Origin: Bacteroidales bacterium
GTDB lineage: Bacteria > Bacteroidota > Bacteroidia > Bacteroidales > FEN-979
Assembly (NCBI GenBank): GCA_017882335.1
Contig: JADGPR010000003.1
Location: 1 to 64,000, forward strand
Reading direction: 5' to 3'
Length of the DNA: 64,000 bases
A program made the translations under genes and the position numbers. Below, one piece after another: positions 17,477 to 27,900 of this stretch (position 1 is the stretch's first letter; each line of letters opens with the position of its first letter). The notes under the pieces are model-generated. The model searched no databases, was not told the origin of the DNA, and was given only the letters and a program-made list of their open reading frames with translations.

Positions 17477-18013
17477 ATGAAAGAAAACCGAACGATTGGT
17501 GCTTTGAGCCCGCCGAATCCCGGAGCACGGTTTTATATCGGTCTGGGAATCTTAATTCTCTCCTTCTTCATGCTTCCTATGGGCATATTTTTGCAGCGGT
17601 TTGCCTACCACCACTATTTGAAACATCTGATTGTAGGGATATTCTGGCTCAGCGCCCCGCTAATGAAGATCAGCAGTGTAGCCATACTTGGAAAACCGTC
17701 CTATCTCTATATCAAATCGATCTTCCGGCATCATGTTGCACGTGTGATCAAACCCTACCATGCCAGCCGCATTCGTTACAATATCGGCCTTTTCCTGTTT
17801 TGCCTGCCGGTTATTCCAACTTACATCCTGGCCTATGCTCCCCAGTTTTTCTCCGAAAACTTTTACCCGCGGCTGATCCTGAATATTTCTTTGGATGTCA
17901 TCTTCCTAATCAGCCTTTTCGTTTTGGGAGGCGATTTCTGGGATAAACTGAAAGCTTTGTTTATCTTTTCGGCAAAAGTAAGTTTCCCGGAAGATGGTCC
18001 GAAGGAAAAATAA
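17477..18013 (+). CDS. Small membrane protein (transporter-suffix type)
   Basis: This 178-aa protein has four hydrophobic segments: about 22-42, 53-72, 107-127 and 135-153. The motif GGDFWDKLKALF after the last helix is what I associate with 'transporter suffix domain' proteins, small proteins that also occur fused to or next to transporters. That fits its position 34 bases behind the EamA transporter gene. Biochemical function is unknown. A 161-aa overlapping frame starting at 17461 is a shadow. Confidence 0.7.
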   Translation: MKENRTIGALSPPNPGARFYIGLGILILSFFMLPMGIFLQRFAYHHYLKHLIVGIFWLSAPLMKISSVAILGKPSYLYIKSIFRHHVARVIKPYHASRIRYNIGLFLFCLPVIPTYILAYAPQFFSENFYPRLILNISLDVIFLISLFVLGGDFWDKLKALFIFSAKVSFPEDGPKEK

Positions 18014-18089
18014 AAAGGGACTTTAAAAAAATTACCGCTAAGTATTTTCCTGATATTTTTTATTAGGAACATCAATGGATGATAACAAT

Positions 18090-18432
18090 TTTTCACCTAC
18101 TATGTCCTTTCTTTTGCTACCACCAAAAGAAAGGACGAAAGAAAAGTCACCGCTGCTCCCTTCGACAAGCTCAGGGAGCAGATCGGTGGTTGAGCTTGTC
18201 GAAACCACCGGAAGTTCGCTTCGCTCCTAGCCCCACCCCCTTCCCCTCCCCAATTGGGGAGGGGAGTAAGGGGAGGGGCCTCGATTTTCTTAACGAAAAT
18301 TTCATAAGGCGGAAAAGAAAAAAATACCAGTCGCCACATAAGCAGCCTTGGCTGGTGCCATCGAACGAAGAGAGATTGCGCCAGACGCAGCTGCGTTGTG
18401 GTGACGAGGCCGCCCGGCCTGAGGGCAAATAA
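18090..18432. repeat. Composite cluster of intergenic repeats
   Basis: Four elements are packed between convergent genes. Near 18105-18140, CTTTCTTTTGCTACC is followed by its near-complement (CACCAAAAGAAAGG). At 18155-18211, two hairpins have complementary loops (TCGACAAGCTC and GAGCTTGTCGA). At 18229-18280 lies a CCCCTCCCCAATTGGGGAGGGG palindrome. At 18324-18432 lies a G/C-rich block containing AACGAAGAGAGATTGCG, of a kind I associate with other Bacteroidota intergenic regions. Nothing here looks coding. The 454-base gap 18014-18467 is otherwise empty. Confidence 0.7.
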
Positions 18433-18467
18433 AGAATCGCAGACAGGAACGGAAAAAAAACAATTTA

Positions 18468-20627
18468 TCAGAACCTCAGTTTCAGACTTAAAAAGAATTC
18501 CCTTCCCGGGGCAGCCTGGAAGCTGTTATAATCCGGACCGTTATTGGGTTCAGTGAACCCAAAATATTGTTCGTCGAAAAGGTTCTTGGCAAAAAGACTG
18601 ATCTCATTGTGACAACTCCCGAGGTTGAATTTATAGCTCAGGTTTGCACCATAAGTATTAAAGCCCTTCACCCAGGAGTCGCGTTTTTTTCCATTCTCGG
18701 TAAATTTGTTGTAAATGGAGTCGTCTGTCTGGATATACCATTTCGATTGATATTCCATATTCAGTGCAAACGTAAAATGTTTCAGGAACTTCACGGCTGC
18801 TTCAACTGCAAGGATGTGCTCAGGACACTGTGGGATCCATTGGCCCTTTACGCTGTCGGGGGAAGTATACTGGAAATGTGAATAAGTGTATGCAACATCA
18901 AATTTCAGGAAATCGACCGGAACATATGATAAATAGGTTTCCACTCCATACCGTGTGCTTGCGCCAATATTCCCAAAAAATGCCGTGTTATTTCCCCTTC
19001 CGATAATGCTGTAGCGGTAGAATTCATTTTTGGAATTAACATAAAACCCGGTAAGATCATAATAAAACCTTTTTCCGACATCGCCTCTCAGGCCCAATTC
19101 CACACCCATGAAGGCGGAAGGTTTGATCAAAGAATTGAATCCTCCCCAATGCTCGGGATTGTTGTACAACTCATCCTCCGTGGGAACTAAAAATCCTGTG
19201 CCATAACTTGCATAGATATTGAGGAACCTGGCAGCATCATATACGAGTCCGAAACGGAAAGAAGTATTTTGAAAAGCCCTGTTTCCGGAAGGCTGTACCA
19301 CTGAGTCGGGCAGTGGGATGTTATTGATGAGTTCGTTGTACACATAATCGTAACGAACATTGAGTGTAGCATATAGCTTTTTCATGATATCCAGTTTATC
19401 AATGAAGAAAACGCCCACACTTTTTTGTTTAATAACCTGGTTGATCAGGATGGTATCGCGGTCTAAAACAGTCTCACTGAAATGGCTATCCTCCCTGGCT
19501 GGATCCTTATCAACAGCAAACATGATTTCCGTCATTGTCTTCGAAGCATAATCGGCTCCCAGGCTGATGTGGTTCCTGAGATTTTCTTTCCCGAAATGAA
19601 GGTTATATTGTGCCGAAAAGCCTGTGTTGATAAAGGGTTTGTGGTCGTCACCATTATTGGAAGTCTCGCGGTACTTGTTCATTCTGAAAAATCCTTTTAA
19701 CTGGATATCCTGGTTTTTACAGATGTCAAATTTACCCAGGAGGGCGTCGGTCAGCCTTTGTGTTTTATGAAATTCATTATAAGGAATAGCGTCGGTATTC
19801 GCAGCCTGATGGCCAACCGTATCATAACGGCCCAAGTTGATCCCTTCGGAATTCTGGTCGAAATAATCCGTATAGGTGAGCAATTGGGTAAATTTAATTT
19901 TGTTGGAAGGTGTCCAGTTGAGTTTTTCACTGAAAATATCTCCGTAATAAGCCTGGTGTTTGCGATATCCGTTGCCTTGTGTATGAGAGTAGGAAACCCT
20001 GTAGTTCACATTGCCCTGGGTGCCATCTACCTGGCCTAATACTTTCCAGAAACCATACGAACCTGCAGACGCATAAAATAAGCTGTTGACGGGTTTTTTA
20101 CCTCCATCGGCAGTGAGGATATTCACCACGCCACCAGTTGCACTGGCCCCATACATGGAAGCGGCAAGCCCTTTCACAACTTCAACATTGGAAACAGTAG
20201 CCCAGTCAACATCGTAAAGATCGGGAGCGAACCCACTCGGGTCATTCACGGGAATTCCATCAATAAAAACCCCGATTCCCCTGAAGCCGCTTTCGGTCAA
20301 TACGCCTTGTCCGCGAATATACAGATGAACGCGTGAGCTGCCTGATGCTCCGTTATCGATCCGCACACCGGGTACCAGCCTTAAGGCTTCATCTGCGGCA
20401 TTGGTTTTTGAAAATGTGGATAACTGATCGGATGAAACCACAGAAATGGCTGCCGGTATTTCTCTCAGTGGCACTTTGGTCCGGACTGCAGTTACCTCAA
20501 ATTCATTGAGGTTTTTGACAAGAAGAGTGTCTTGTTTCTGGGTGAGTTGTGATTTTTTCTCCTGGGCGAAAACCGAAAGGAACGTCAGAGAGAAAATAAA
20601 AATGAGAATAAAGTATGTCGATTTCAT
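18468..20627 (-). CDS. TonB-dependent outer-membrane receptor
   Basis: This 719-aa protein has a signal peptide (to about 21), a TonB-box-like NEFEVTAVRT near 39-48, and a plug domain (about 50-165) with the IRGQG...GIGVFIDGIPVND and GSASATGGVVNI-type signatures (here GASATGGVVNI). A 22-strand barrel follows, ending in the aromatic KLRF. It imports a large or scarce ligand using TonB energy; the ligand cannot be predicted. It is probably co-transcribed with the upstream 176-aa membrane-anchored protein. The carboxypeptidase-like domain typical of SusC is missing and no SusD is adjacent, so it is more likely a siderophore, metal or cobalamin type receptor than a glycan one. That is inference. 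Confidence 0.93.
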   Translation of the reverse strand: MKSTYFILIFIFSLTFLSVFAQEKKSQLTQKQDTLLVKNLNEFEVTAVRTKVPLREIPAAISVVSSDQLSTFSKTNAADEALRLVPGVRIDNGASGSSRVHLYIRGQGVLTESGFRGIGVFIDGIPVNDPSGFAPDLYDVDWATVSNVEVVKGLAASMYGASATGGVVNILTADGGKKPVNSLFYASAGSYGFWKVLGQVDGTQGNVNYRVSYSHTQGNGYRKHQAYYGDIFSEKLNWTPSNKIKFTQLLTYTDYFDQNSEGINLGRYDTVGHQAANTDAIPYNEFHKTQRLTDALLGKFDICKNQDIQLKGFFRMNKYRETSNNGDDHKPFINTGFSAQYNLHFGKENLRNHISLGADYASKTMTEIMFAVDKDPAREDSHFSETVLDRDTILINQVIKQKSVGVFFIDKLDIMKKLYATLNVRYDYVYNELINNIPLPDSVVQPSGNRAFQNTSFRFGLVYDAARFLNIYASYGTGFLVPTEDELYNNPEHWGGFNSLIKPSAFMGVELGLRGDVGKRFYYDLTGFYVNSKNEFYRYSIIGRGNNTAFFGNIGASTRYGVETYLSYVPVDFLKFDVAYTYSHFQYTSPDSVKGQWIPQCPEHILAVEAAVKFLKHFTFALNMEYQSKWYIQTDDSIYNKFTENGKKRDSWVKGFNTYGANLSYKFNLGSCHNEISLFAKNLFDEQYFGFTEPNNGPDYNSFQAAPGREFFLSLKLRF

Positions 20628-20638
20628 GGGTTGGATTG

Positions 20639-20698
20639 GTTAAATGAAAAATGAAGAATGAAGAATGAAGAATGAAAAATCATTTCATCATTACATTT
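20639..20698. repeat. AATGAAGAATGA word repeat
   Basis: Repeated AATGAAGA/AATGAAAA words fill the gap between the receptor gene and the gene upstream of it. The array breaks the otherwise compact pair. No terminator is seen. Confidence 0.6.
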
Positions 20699-20720
20699 CA
20701 TAAATTAAAAAGAAAAGAGA

Positions 20721-21251
20721 TCAGACGAACCTGGGGGGAGGGAAGGATGGAAGAATGAAAACAGACTTGAAATCCTGCTGAGGTTCAAAAAACAAAACAA
20801 CAAAAGAAGTTGGTGGTGATGGAACAGAATATTTCTTCAGAAGGGCATGTTTGATGATGTTATGCAGCATGGCCTGACTGTTCTTGCTTCTTTCCGGTAA
20901 ATTCATGCCGGTAACCCAGGTGGAATATTTTTCGTAACGAGCGAGCAGTTGTTCTTCTTTGGTATCATTAATGCACCGGAAAGTTACAGAAGTTCCTGAG
21001 ATCCTGGTATAAATAACATCATACAACTTTCCGCGATACCGGATCTCACCTTTGTCCAGCATCTTAAAATCGCGATCAGTAGCAGGATTGAGAATAGTGA
21101 TCTCCTCATAGTCCCGGAAAGATCCACTACGGATCATTGCTTTCATCTCGGTTTTTACACGGATCTGATCACATTTGAATACCAAATAGTATCCAAAAAG
21201 GTTAAAAAGGATCAACCCGGCAAAAAGGATGGGAAGAAATTTCCGTATCAT
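20721..21251 (-). CDS. Hypothetical membrane-anchored protein upstream of the receptor
   Basis: This 176-aa protein has one N-terminal hydrophobic segment (about 7-25), a mixed alpha/beta extracytoplasmic part, and a Pro/Phe-rich tail ending SFPPPRFV. I do not recognise the family. It lies 93 bases upstream of the TonB receptor gene on the same strand and has its own TATTTTTG box at 21283-21290, so it could be the first gene of a receptor transcription unit. An accessory role in ligand uptake is a guess from position only. Confidence 0.65.
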   Translation of the reverse strand: MIRKFLPILFAGLILFNLFGYYLVFKCDQIRVKTEMKAMIRSGSFRDYEEITILNPATDRDFKMLDKGEIRYRGKLYDVIYTRISGTSVTFRCINDTKEEQLLARYEKYSTWVTGMNLPERSKNSQAMLHNIIKHALLKKYSVPSPPTSFVVLFFEPQQDFKSVFILPSFPPPRFV

Positions 21252-21282
21252 TTGTTCTTCAGGATTTTTATCCCGGATTGTG

Positions 21283-21290
21283 CAAAAATA
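21283..21290 (-). promoter_or_regulatory. -7 box upstream of the 176-aa gene
   Basis: TATTTTTG on the minus strand, about 32 bases before the ATG at 21251, fits TAnnTTTG. No TTTG lies at the expected -33 distance. Confidence 0.4.
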
Positions 21291-21405
21291 TAAAATTGTA
21301 CTGATAACAGGTTAAACAATGATTTTTTCTGGTTTGCAGGATTCTGTTTCTGTCTGGATTTAATGCAACAAAGAAACTGGAAAAACCAATGCGCAAACCA
21401 GAGGA

Positions 21406-24400
21406 CTATTTTACAATCATCTTAATATTGGTTTTCCCTTCATTGTCTTCCAGCGTGAGGATATAGATTCCGGGAGACAGGAAATTCAGTTTGTAGGTTT
21501 TGATAAAGCCCCTGGAAATTTCAAGATCCTTATCCTCGAAGATCATGAGATTAAGTGCATTCTGCAACCGCAGGGTTACATGCCCCGGGCTATGGTTTTT
21601 GATCTTCAACGTAAAGGTTCCATTGTTTGGATTAGGGAAGACCTCATAACTGTAGGCGGTTTCTGTTTCCTGGATACCGGTACAATCCTTAAATGTGACC
21701 ATCAGCGAATCGTAGGAGGAGCAATTAGAGGAATTGGTGATCCGCACCCGGAACCATTTTGAGCCAAAACCACCTGTCAGGGATGTGTCGACGGTGATCC
21801 CGGGTGTAGTAAACCCTCCGGGTGTCCAGAGATAATGACCACCGGGGATGGTGTCAGCAAAAAGGTGGACTGCCTGTCCGCCACAGACCGTATCATCGGG
21901 CAGGATGGTGAGGTGGGGAACCGGGATTGCGGCAATTGCCAGGTGAAGGCTGCTTGCATAACACCCATTGGCTCCGTTGGCCTTCAGCCGGAGTTTTACG
22001 GACCCGGAACTCACATCGGTTAAACCGGGAGTATAGATTGGGGTTAATATTGTATCGTTCGAAAAGGTTCCATCCCCGAAAGTGTTCCAGCGGAGGGAAT
22101 CATAAGAAGAAGCTATTCCAAGCAACTGCAGTATATTCCCCGCGCAGATCGTGGTATCGTTCCCTGCATAAACATTGGGCAGGGGTGGTGGCGGGAATTC
22201 AATGTTATCGATCCAGGCCGCGTTGCTGCCGTTCAGATAGGAAATATCTGTAACATACCACCATTTGAAGGTATGCGTTCCGGCTGTCACGGGATATGCA
22301 GCCCTTTGCCAACCTTGTTCTCCCGACCATTGTCCTAAAGGTACATCATCGATAAAAAAGTGGAGCCAATCATAATCCTGTTCGGAAGAAACTTTCGTGT
22401 AAAACGAAATACTGTCATCTTTCCCGGCACTGAATGTAACCTGTAATCGGGAGGTTTGGTTATTATAGATCACCCCCGACCGGGCACTGTAACTTCCCTG
22501 GTAATGGATCGTATCAATGACCCAGTTTGCGTTTCCGCCGAAACCCCATGGGAATTTTGTAAATCCGTCGGTTTCCCAGTCTTCCACGAGTAATCCGATA
22601 GTTTCAAATACCGTCTTTACCGACCGGTACAAACCGGAACCTGCGATCAGGTGAAGGTCGGCAGAGGAATAGAGGCAGGCATCCGGTGCAACCTCCAATT
22701 TGAGAACAACTGTTTTGGTATGAATCGGCAAAATGGTGTCGAGATAAACGGAATCGATCGTAAAATGTAAGTAATCCGAGGGAGACGAAATTTTCAGCCA
22801 GGTGCCAGGACACGCGAAATCCCCTGAATTCAAAACGGTAACTGCAACATCGATGCTTTCTCCGGGATCCAGGCGCCCGTTGTTATTACCGTTGATGGTA
22901 TCATGGATCACAACATTCCCGATATGCAACCCGGGAGCATGGGCTTCGATCCTGAAATTGCTCAGCCAGGAAGTATCAGTGTTAACGGCCCTTACATTGA
23001 ATTTGACCCTTAATCCGTCAGGAATGGTGTCTGATACTTTAAAGGAAAATCCATTGGCAGCCGATTTCACTTCCCCAGCGGAAAAATCACCATACTGTTC
23101 TGTGCTGTCGGTGATCGTAATATAAGGGGAATCTGAGGAAAGATAAGCCGTGACATTATTTGCAGGTTGGTCGCCCACATTTTTCAGGCTTAAAGTCAGG
23201 TACAGCGAATCGGCATAATTCATGTCTTGCCCGCTTTTTTTCTGGATCGATGCCAGGTCGTAGGAATCATAAACAACGTAAGGCTGATTTGGCGCCGGCC
23301 CCAGGTTAACAGGCGAAACATAGGTAAGAGCATTACCGTTCCGGTTATCAGTCCATACCGGGTATGCCATCATGTTTCGTGAGTTCACTCCAAGATAATC
23401 GCCGAAATAGCTGATTGCAAGTCCCGGAATCGGGGTGGGGGTAAAAGCAACATCGCTGACTTTCATGTCGGTCCAGGTATCCCCGGCGTTATTCGAATAA
23501 GAGATCCATGTTTCGCAAGCTGTAGACGACACATTGCGGTCGTCATAATAAATCACGCAGAGGTTTCCTGTCACAGGATCACAACTGATCCAGGGAAAGA
23601 AATGTTGCTTGCCAAAGCCGGTAGCATCCTGGTTTACCTTTAAGGGCGCCGACCAGGTGCTTCCCTGGTCGGTGGACCGGAGCACATACACATCAATGTC
23701 GCTTCCGGTATTAACACCGGGGAATCCGATATTAGCCCAAACAATGTAAATATTTCCCTTGTGCGATCCATTGCTGATGTCCACCGTCATGGAAGGAAAA
23801 GAATTCACCCTCATGTTTTTGGCGGTTCCGCTTGTACGGATCCCTTTGATGTTATTGATGATCCGCGTGGCCGGAGTAAAGACGGATCCCCCGTTAAGGG
23901 ATTTGGCGAACCCGATGGCAGATTCATCTCCGGGCCAGGTATCGTAGACAGTAAAAGTCCCGTAAACCTCCCCGTTAGGGCCGGTTTGGAGGTTGACTCC
24001 CTGGCAAAAACCTCCGGCTGCAACGCCCGGACTTATAGCCAGAGGCGTGATCCAGGTCAAGCCATTGTCAACCGATCTTGATACTTGAATCTGGTTATAA
24101 TACGGTGAAATGCTGACAAAATTTGTCCAGGCATCATACAGCATGCCCTGGAAGGGACTGGTAAGTGAGTTATCGATGCAGAGGTGATTTTTATCCAGTA
24201 TATCCTGCCCGGGCGAAGGAACGCTTGAAACGACAACATCATGCCAGGTCACGCCTTGATCGGTAGACCAGGCAACCGATTGACCGAAGTTGTTGTTGAT
24301 CTTCCCGACATACCACCAACCATTCCGGCCGATGGCTACTGAAGGATCACCCATGTTGGTATTCCCTGCTCCTTCAATCTCTCCTGCCCAGCTAACTCCT

Positions 24401-24822
24401 GCATCTTCCGAGGAACGGTCGTCGGCCCCGAACAGTGAATTAGCGGTAGACCCGTCCCAATCAGTGGAGTTATTGGAATTCAGGAGTTCATCTTCGTTTT
24501 CAGGGTTGATGAAGATGGAATTTTCACTTTGTGTGGTGCCACTTGTTCCTGTCACACATATGTCCGGTGAATCCTGTATCTGTATTCCTTTTGCTTCGAT
24601 CCGGCTTCCGGTAAATACTGCTTTTGGTACAGTCACCCTTGGATTAGGTGTAACGTATCCCAGCTTCACCATATGCAGCCAGTATCCCATGTTATCGATC
24701 CTTGTGTTTACTTTTCCTTTCCCTGCGCGGGTGATCCCCGGAGAATACCGGTGCAATTGTGCTTCCATCGAAAAAAAAGAAAAGATAAACAGCAATACAA
24801 GGATGCAGGATAACTTTTTCAT
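21406..24822 (-). CDS. Secreted T9SS protein with Asp-box propeller
   Basis: This 1138-aa protein has a signal peptide MKKLSCILVLLFIFSFFSMEA. It carries Asp-box/BNR motifs such as STDQGVTW, SVDNGLTW, STDQGSTW and SNNAGDTW, which mark a sialidase-like beta-propeller in the first half. A jelly-roll-like adhesion or binding module (about 760-900) and Ig/SprB-like segments follow. The last ~80 residues are a type A T9SS sorting domain (EVFPNPNNGTFTL...GIYIL). It should be exported through T9SS to the surface or medium. The frame continues upstream to 24879, but the ATG at 24822 gives the proper signal peptide and follows the TACCTTTG box. No catalytic sialidase residues are evident, so a binding or structural role is as likely as an enzyme. 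Confidence 0.88.
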   Translation of the reverse strand: MKKLSCILVLLFIFSFFSMEAQLHRYSPGITRAGKGKVNTRIDNMGYWLHMVKLGYVTPNPRVTVPKAVFTGSRIEAKGIQIQDSPDICVTGTSGTTQSENSIFINPENEDELLNSNNSTDWDGSTANSLFGADDRSSEDAGVSWAGEIEGAGNTNMGDPSVAIGRNGWWYVGKINNNFGQSVAWSTDQGVTWHDVVVSSVPSPGQDILDKNHLCIDNSLTSPFQGMLYDAWTNFVSISPYYNQIQVSRSVDNGLTWITPLAISPGVAAGGFCQGVNLQTGPNGEVYGTFTVYDTWPGDESAIGFAKSLNGGSVFTPATRIINNIKGIRTSGTAKNMRVNSFPSMTVDISNGSHKGNIYIVWANIGFPGVNTGSDIDVYVLRSTDQGSTWSAPLKVNQDATGFGKQHFFPWISCDPVTGNLCVIYYDDRNVSSTACETWISYSNNAGDTWTDMKVSDVAFTPTPIPGLAISYFGDYLGVNSRNMMAYPVWTDNRNGNALTYVSPVNLGPAPNQPYVVYDSYDLASIQKKSGQDMNYADSLYLTLSLKNVGDQPANNVTAYLSSDSPYITITDSTEQYGDFSAGEVKSAANGFSFKVSDTIPDGLRVKFNVRAVNTDTSWLSNFRIEAHAPGLHIGNVVIHDTINGNNNGRLDPGESIDVAVTVLNSGDFACPGTWLKISSPSDYLHFTIDSVYLDTILPIHTKTVVLKLEVAPDACLYSSADLHLIAGSGLYRSVKTVFETIGLLVEDWETDGFTKFPWGFGGNANWVIDTIHYQGSYSARSGVIYNNQTSRLQVTFSAGKDDSISFYTKVSSEQDYDWLHFFIDDVPLGQWSGEQGWQRAAYPVTAGTHTFKWWYVTDISYLNGSNAAWIDNIEFPPPPLPNVYAGNDTTICAGNILQLLGIASSYDSLRWNTFGDGTFSNDTILTPIYTPGLTDVSSGSVKLRLKANGANGCYASSLHLAIAAIPVPHLTILPDDTVCGGQAVHLFADTIPGGHYLWTPGGFTTPGITVDTSLTGGFGSKWFRVRITNSSNCSSYDSLMVTFKDCTGIQETETAYSYEVFPNPNNGTFTLKIKNHSPGHVTLRLQNALNLMIFEDKDLEISRGFIKTYKLNFLSPGIYILTLEDNEGKTNIKMIVK

Positions 24823-24846
24823 AGGGAAGAGGTTGTATTGGTCTAA

Positions 24847-24854
24847 CAAAGGTA
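24847..24854 (-). promoter_or_regulatory. -7 box of the Asp-box T9SS gene
   Basis: TACCTTTG on the minus strand, 25 bases before the ATG at 24822, supports that start over the longer frame. Confidence 0.5.
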
Positions 24855-24870
24855 AGAAATCTGAAAATAG

Positions 24871-24905
24871 AAAAGCCACCCGGCTGGATTCCCGGATGGC
24901 CTTTT
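24871..24905 (-). terminator. Terminator of the large C25 peptidase gene
   Basis: An imperfect G/C stem (AAAGCCACCCGG against CCGGATGGCCTTT) lies 18 bases past the stop codon of the 24923-28417 gene, with T-rich sequence following on the minus strand. Confidence 0.6.
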
Positions 24906-24922
24906 GATATTTGAGAAAAGGA

Positions 24923-27900
24923 TTACTTACGGATGACCAGTTTCCTGATCAGGGTACCCGTTTCGGTTTCCACTTTCAGGTAATAAACACCTTCAGACAG
25001 TGTGGAAAGATCAATGTTCTGTGTGAATTTTCCGGTAACTTTCACATTGTTTTCGGTGTAAACCAAAGATCCAAGTGTGTTTACGATCCGGATGTTGATG
25101 TTCTTCTCATTCCCCTGCAATACGATCGCGAATTTTCCCGGATTCGGGTTGGGATAGATCTCTGCTCCGAATTCATTGGAATTAAAAATCCCGAGTGTGT
25201 TTTTCACGATGACAGTTTTATCCAAAGATGGAAGTCCCGGGCCGCAAGTATCAGTGCCTTTTACAACAATCACAGCAGACGGGCCCCTGAACGAGAGATC
25301 CCAGGTAACTGTCCCGGTAAGGCCTGTTCCGGCAATCGTTCCGGCGGCTTCAGGTGTGATTGACCATGCATAGGTCGTTACAGAAGGGACACCGGTTGTC
25401 GTGAATTCAGAAGTGGGGGCATTGGCAATGTTGACAGAATCGGCTCCTTCGGGTTTGGCAGGTGCGGCAATAGGAGCAGAAATGTTTACATCATAGGATG
25501 GGGAAGGTGTTCCTTCTCCGCAATCATTCAATCCTTTAACGACAATGCTAACCGGTCCCGAATAGGTGGCAGATGCATTGAAAGTAGCCGTTGTAGTTGT
25601 GCCGTCGATGGTTCCGGCAGCAGCAGGTGCGATTTCCCAGGCATAGGAAGTGGCATAGCCGGCACCCGGCGTTGTATACGGGGTTCCGGTTGAGCCCGGA
25701 CAAACTACAGCCGGCCCTGCAGGCTGAGCGGCAGGATTTGGTGCCTGCCCGACAACAACCTGTTTCGTGACCTGGTTGTCGCAAGTGCCGTTATTTTTAA
25801 CCTGGAGCGTCACATTGAAAGTGCCGCCAGACGTATAGGTATGCGAAGGATTCTGGCTGGTTGCCCCGGCAGAGCCATCGCCGAAATCCCACAGCCAGTC
25901 TGTAATGGTTCCTCCGTTGGCATTTGACAGGTCTGAAAAAATGGTGGCCTGGTCAATGCAGGAAGCATTGCTGGTGGTAAAATCTGCGGTTGGCTGATGA
26001 TAAACGTGGATATAAGCTGTTTTTGTGGTAGAGTCGGAATTGGCTGATCTTGAAATCACAAGTTTCACTGAATAATCTCCGGGTGCACTGTAAACTATGT
26101 TAGAAGGATTTTTCACGGTGGCTGTTCCCGGTGTTCCTCCATCAAAAGTCCATACCCATGACGCAGGACTTCCTGCAGATTCATCGGTGAAATTCACACC
26201 CGTTCCCGGGCAGAGATCTGTAACATTGGCTGAGAAGTTGGTGATCAGCTGGCCATAAGTCACAGGTACATTGTCCTGGTAACGGAAGAAATTCTGCTTG
26301 GTTACCGTGACCATCACCTGGGTTCCGGCTGTTTGTGAAGGAATTGTAATTACAACAGGCGTAGCGCCGCTGCCATAGCCGGTAGCGATAATTTCATTAT
26401 TTACTGTCAAAGCAATGAACGCGCTATCATTAGTAATTATATTAAAAGTCGTTGCTCCTGCCTGGATCTCTTCATCATGAGTTACGGTCAATTGCTGGGG
26501 AACCTCAAAATAGACAACAGAGAATCCGTCTCCAAGCATATGGAACAGACGGTAAGTAACCTGTTTATTACCTGTATTATAAGGCCAGCTGGATAGTTTC
26601 AAAAAGTATTTTCCGGCGGCATTGCCAAAAGCAGGAAAAACACCCCTTGAACCGGGTTGAGTTTCTTTGTCGGGCATAAAATTTGGCCACATATTGTCCA
26701 TCATACCCCATACATAAGTATCATTGACAAATGAATAAGAAACTTCTGAAGGGCAAACAATACCCAATGCTCCTGCATTATGACCATTTTTTGTTTGGCG
26801 GACGAACTTTTCACCGAAACAATCTGCTGAACGGTGATAAGCGCCCGTCTGGCAATTGATGGAAAAAACAAAAGGAAGCAACGTATTGTTTAATGCAGTG
26901 ACGTTCGAGGAACTATAGGCAGGTTCGCCCCATCCGTCATAGTAACCATGATCCCTGTGCATCAGGATAAATGCGCCTGAATCGATGGCCTGATTAATTT
27001 TGGTTGCATTTCCCCCGGTCCATCCGCCTAATTCACCGGGAGTAGCCGGAATATAACCCAGGCCGGTGGAACCAAAATAATTGGTTACCTGAGATGTATT
27101 AGTAGCTGATGACCATATATTCTGACTCCCTTCGTATATTGCATTAATACGCCTGGGGTGTTTGTTCATGGTATTTTTCCAGAATCCTCCGACAATTTCA
27201 GAACAAAGCTGGAACCACCGCACCGTCTGCCATCCTAAAGCGGTAATAGGTTTATCATAGAATAATGGATCGACCGGTGGATTCCGCTCATAATCAAGGA
27301 ATCTTGAGCAAAGGATCTGTAACTGGCTGGCGTTATTGGCAACTATTCTTGCAAATACCACATCGGGCATTTCATCGCCGGTGACATCAGCATATTTATT
27401 ATCGGATGCAAAATTCGGATACCCATCCGGATGGATGTACATATGGCTAATGATGTTTTTGGTCGCATCTGTACCATAATCGCCCAATAAAAGACAAGCT
27501 ACAGGTTTGATAGTCCAGTTATTGTATGCGTTGTCGATAAAAGCTTCAATTGCGGTCTCCGTATTGCCACCTACGTCAGTTAAAGTATAGATATGCGTGA
27601 GGATACCTTGTTGGTTACGGAAATTAGCAATAGAATCTGCCCAACTGAGGAAATCGCTTCCCGTAGGGGTTATGATGATATATTCACATTCTATATCACG
27701 TTGCCCTTTTGAGTAGGATTGAAAACGTTTATCATAATCAACGGCAGGCAAAGAGGAATAGTTTAAAATGTTATCCTGCATAATGGGATCCCACCAGCGG
27801 CTGCGAAATGCATCATTCCCGAATTGTCCGGTGCCTCCTTCGAATGTAATCTCAACCTTCAGGTCCTGATAAACGATCAGATCTTTGGTAACCGGGTTAT

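Noticed and set aside
18079-18432. 117-aa frame between convergent genes
   Set aside because: Composed of palindromic repeats in all frames.
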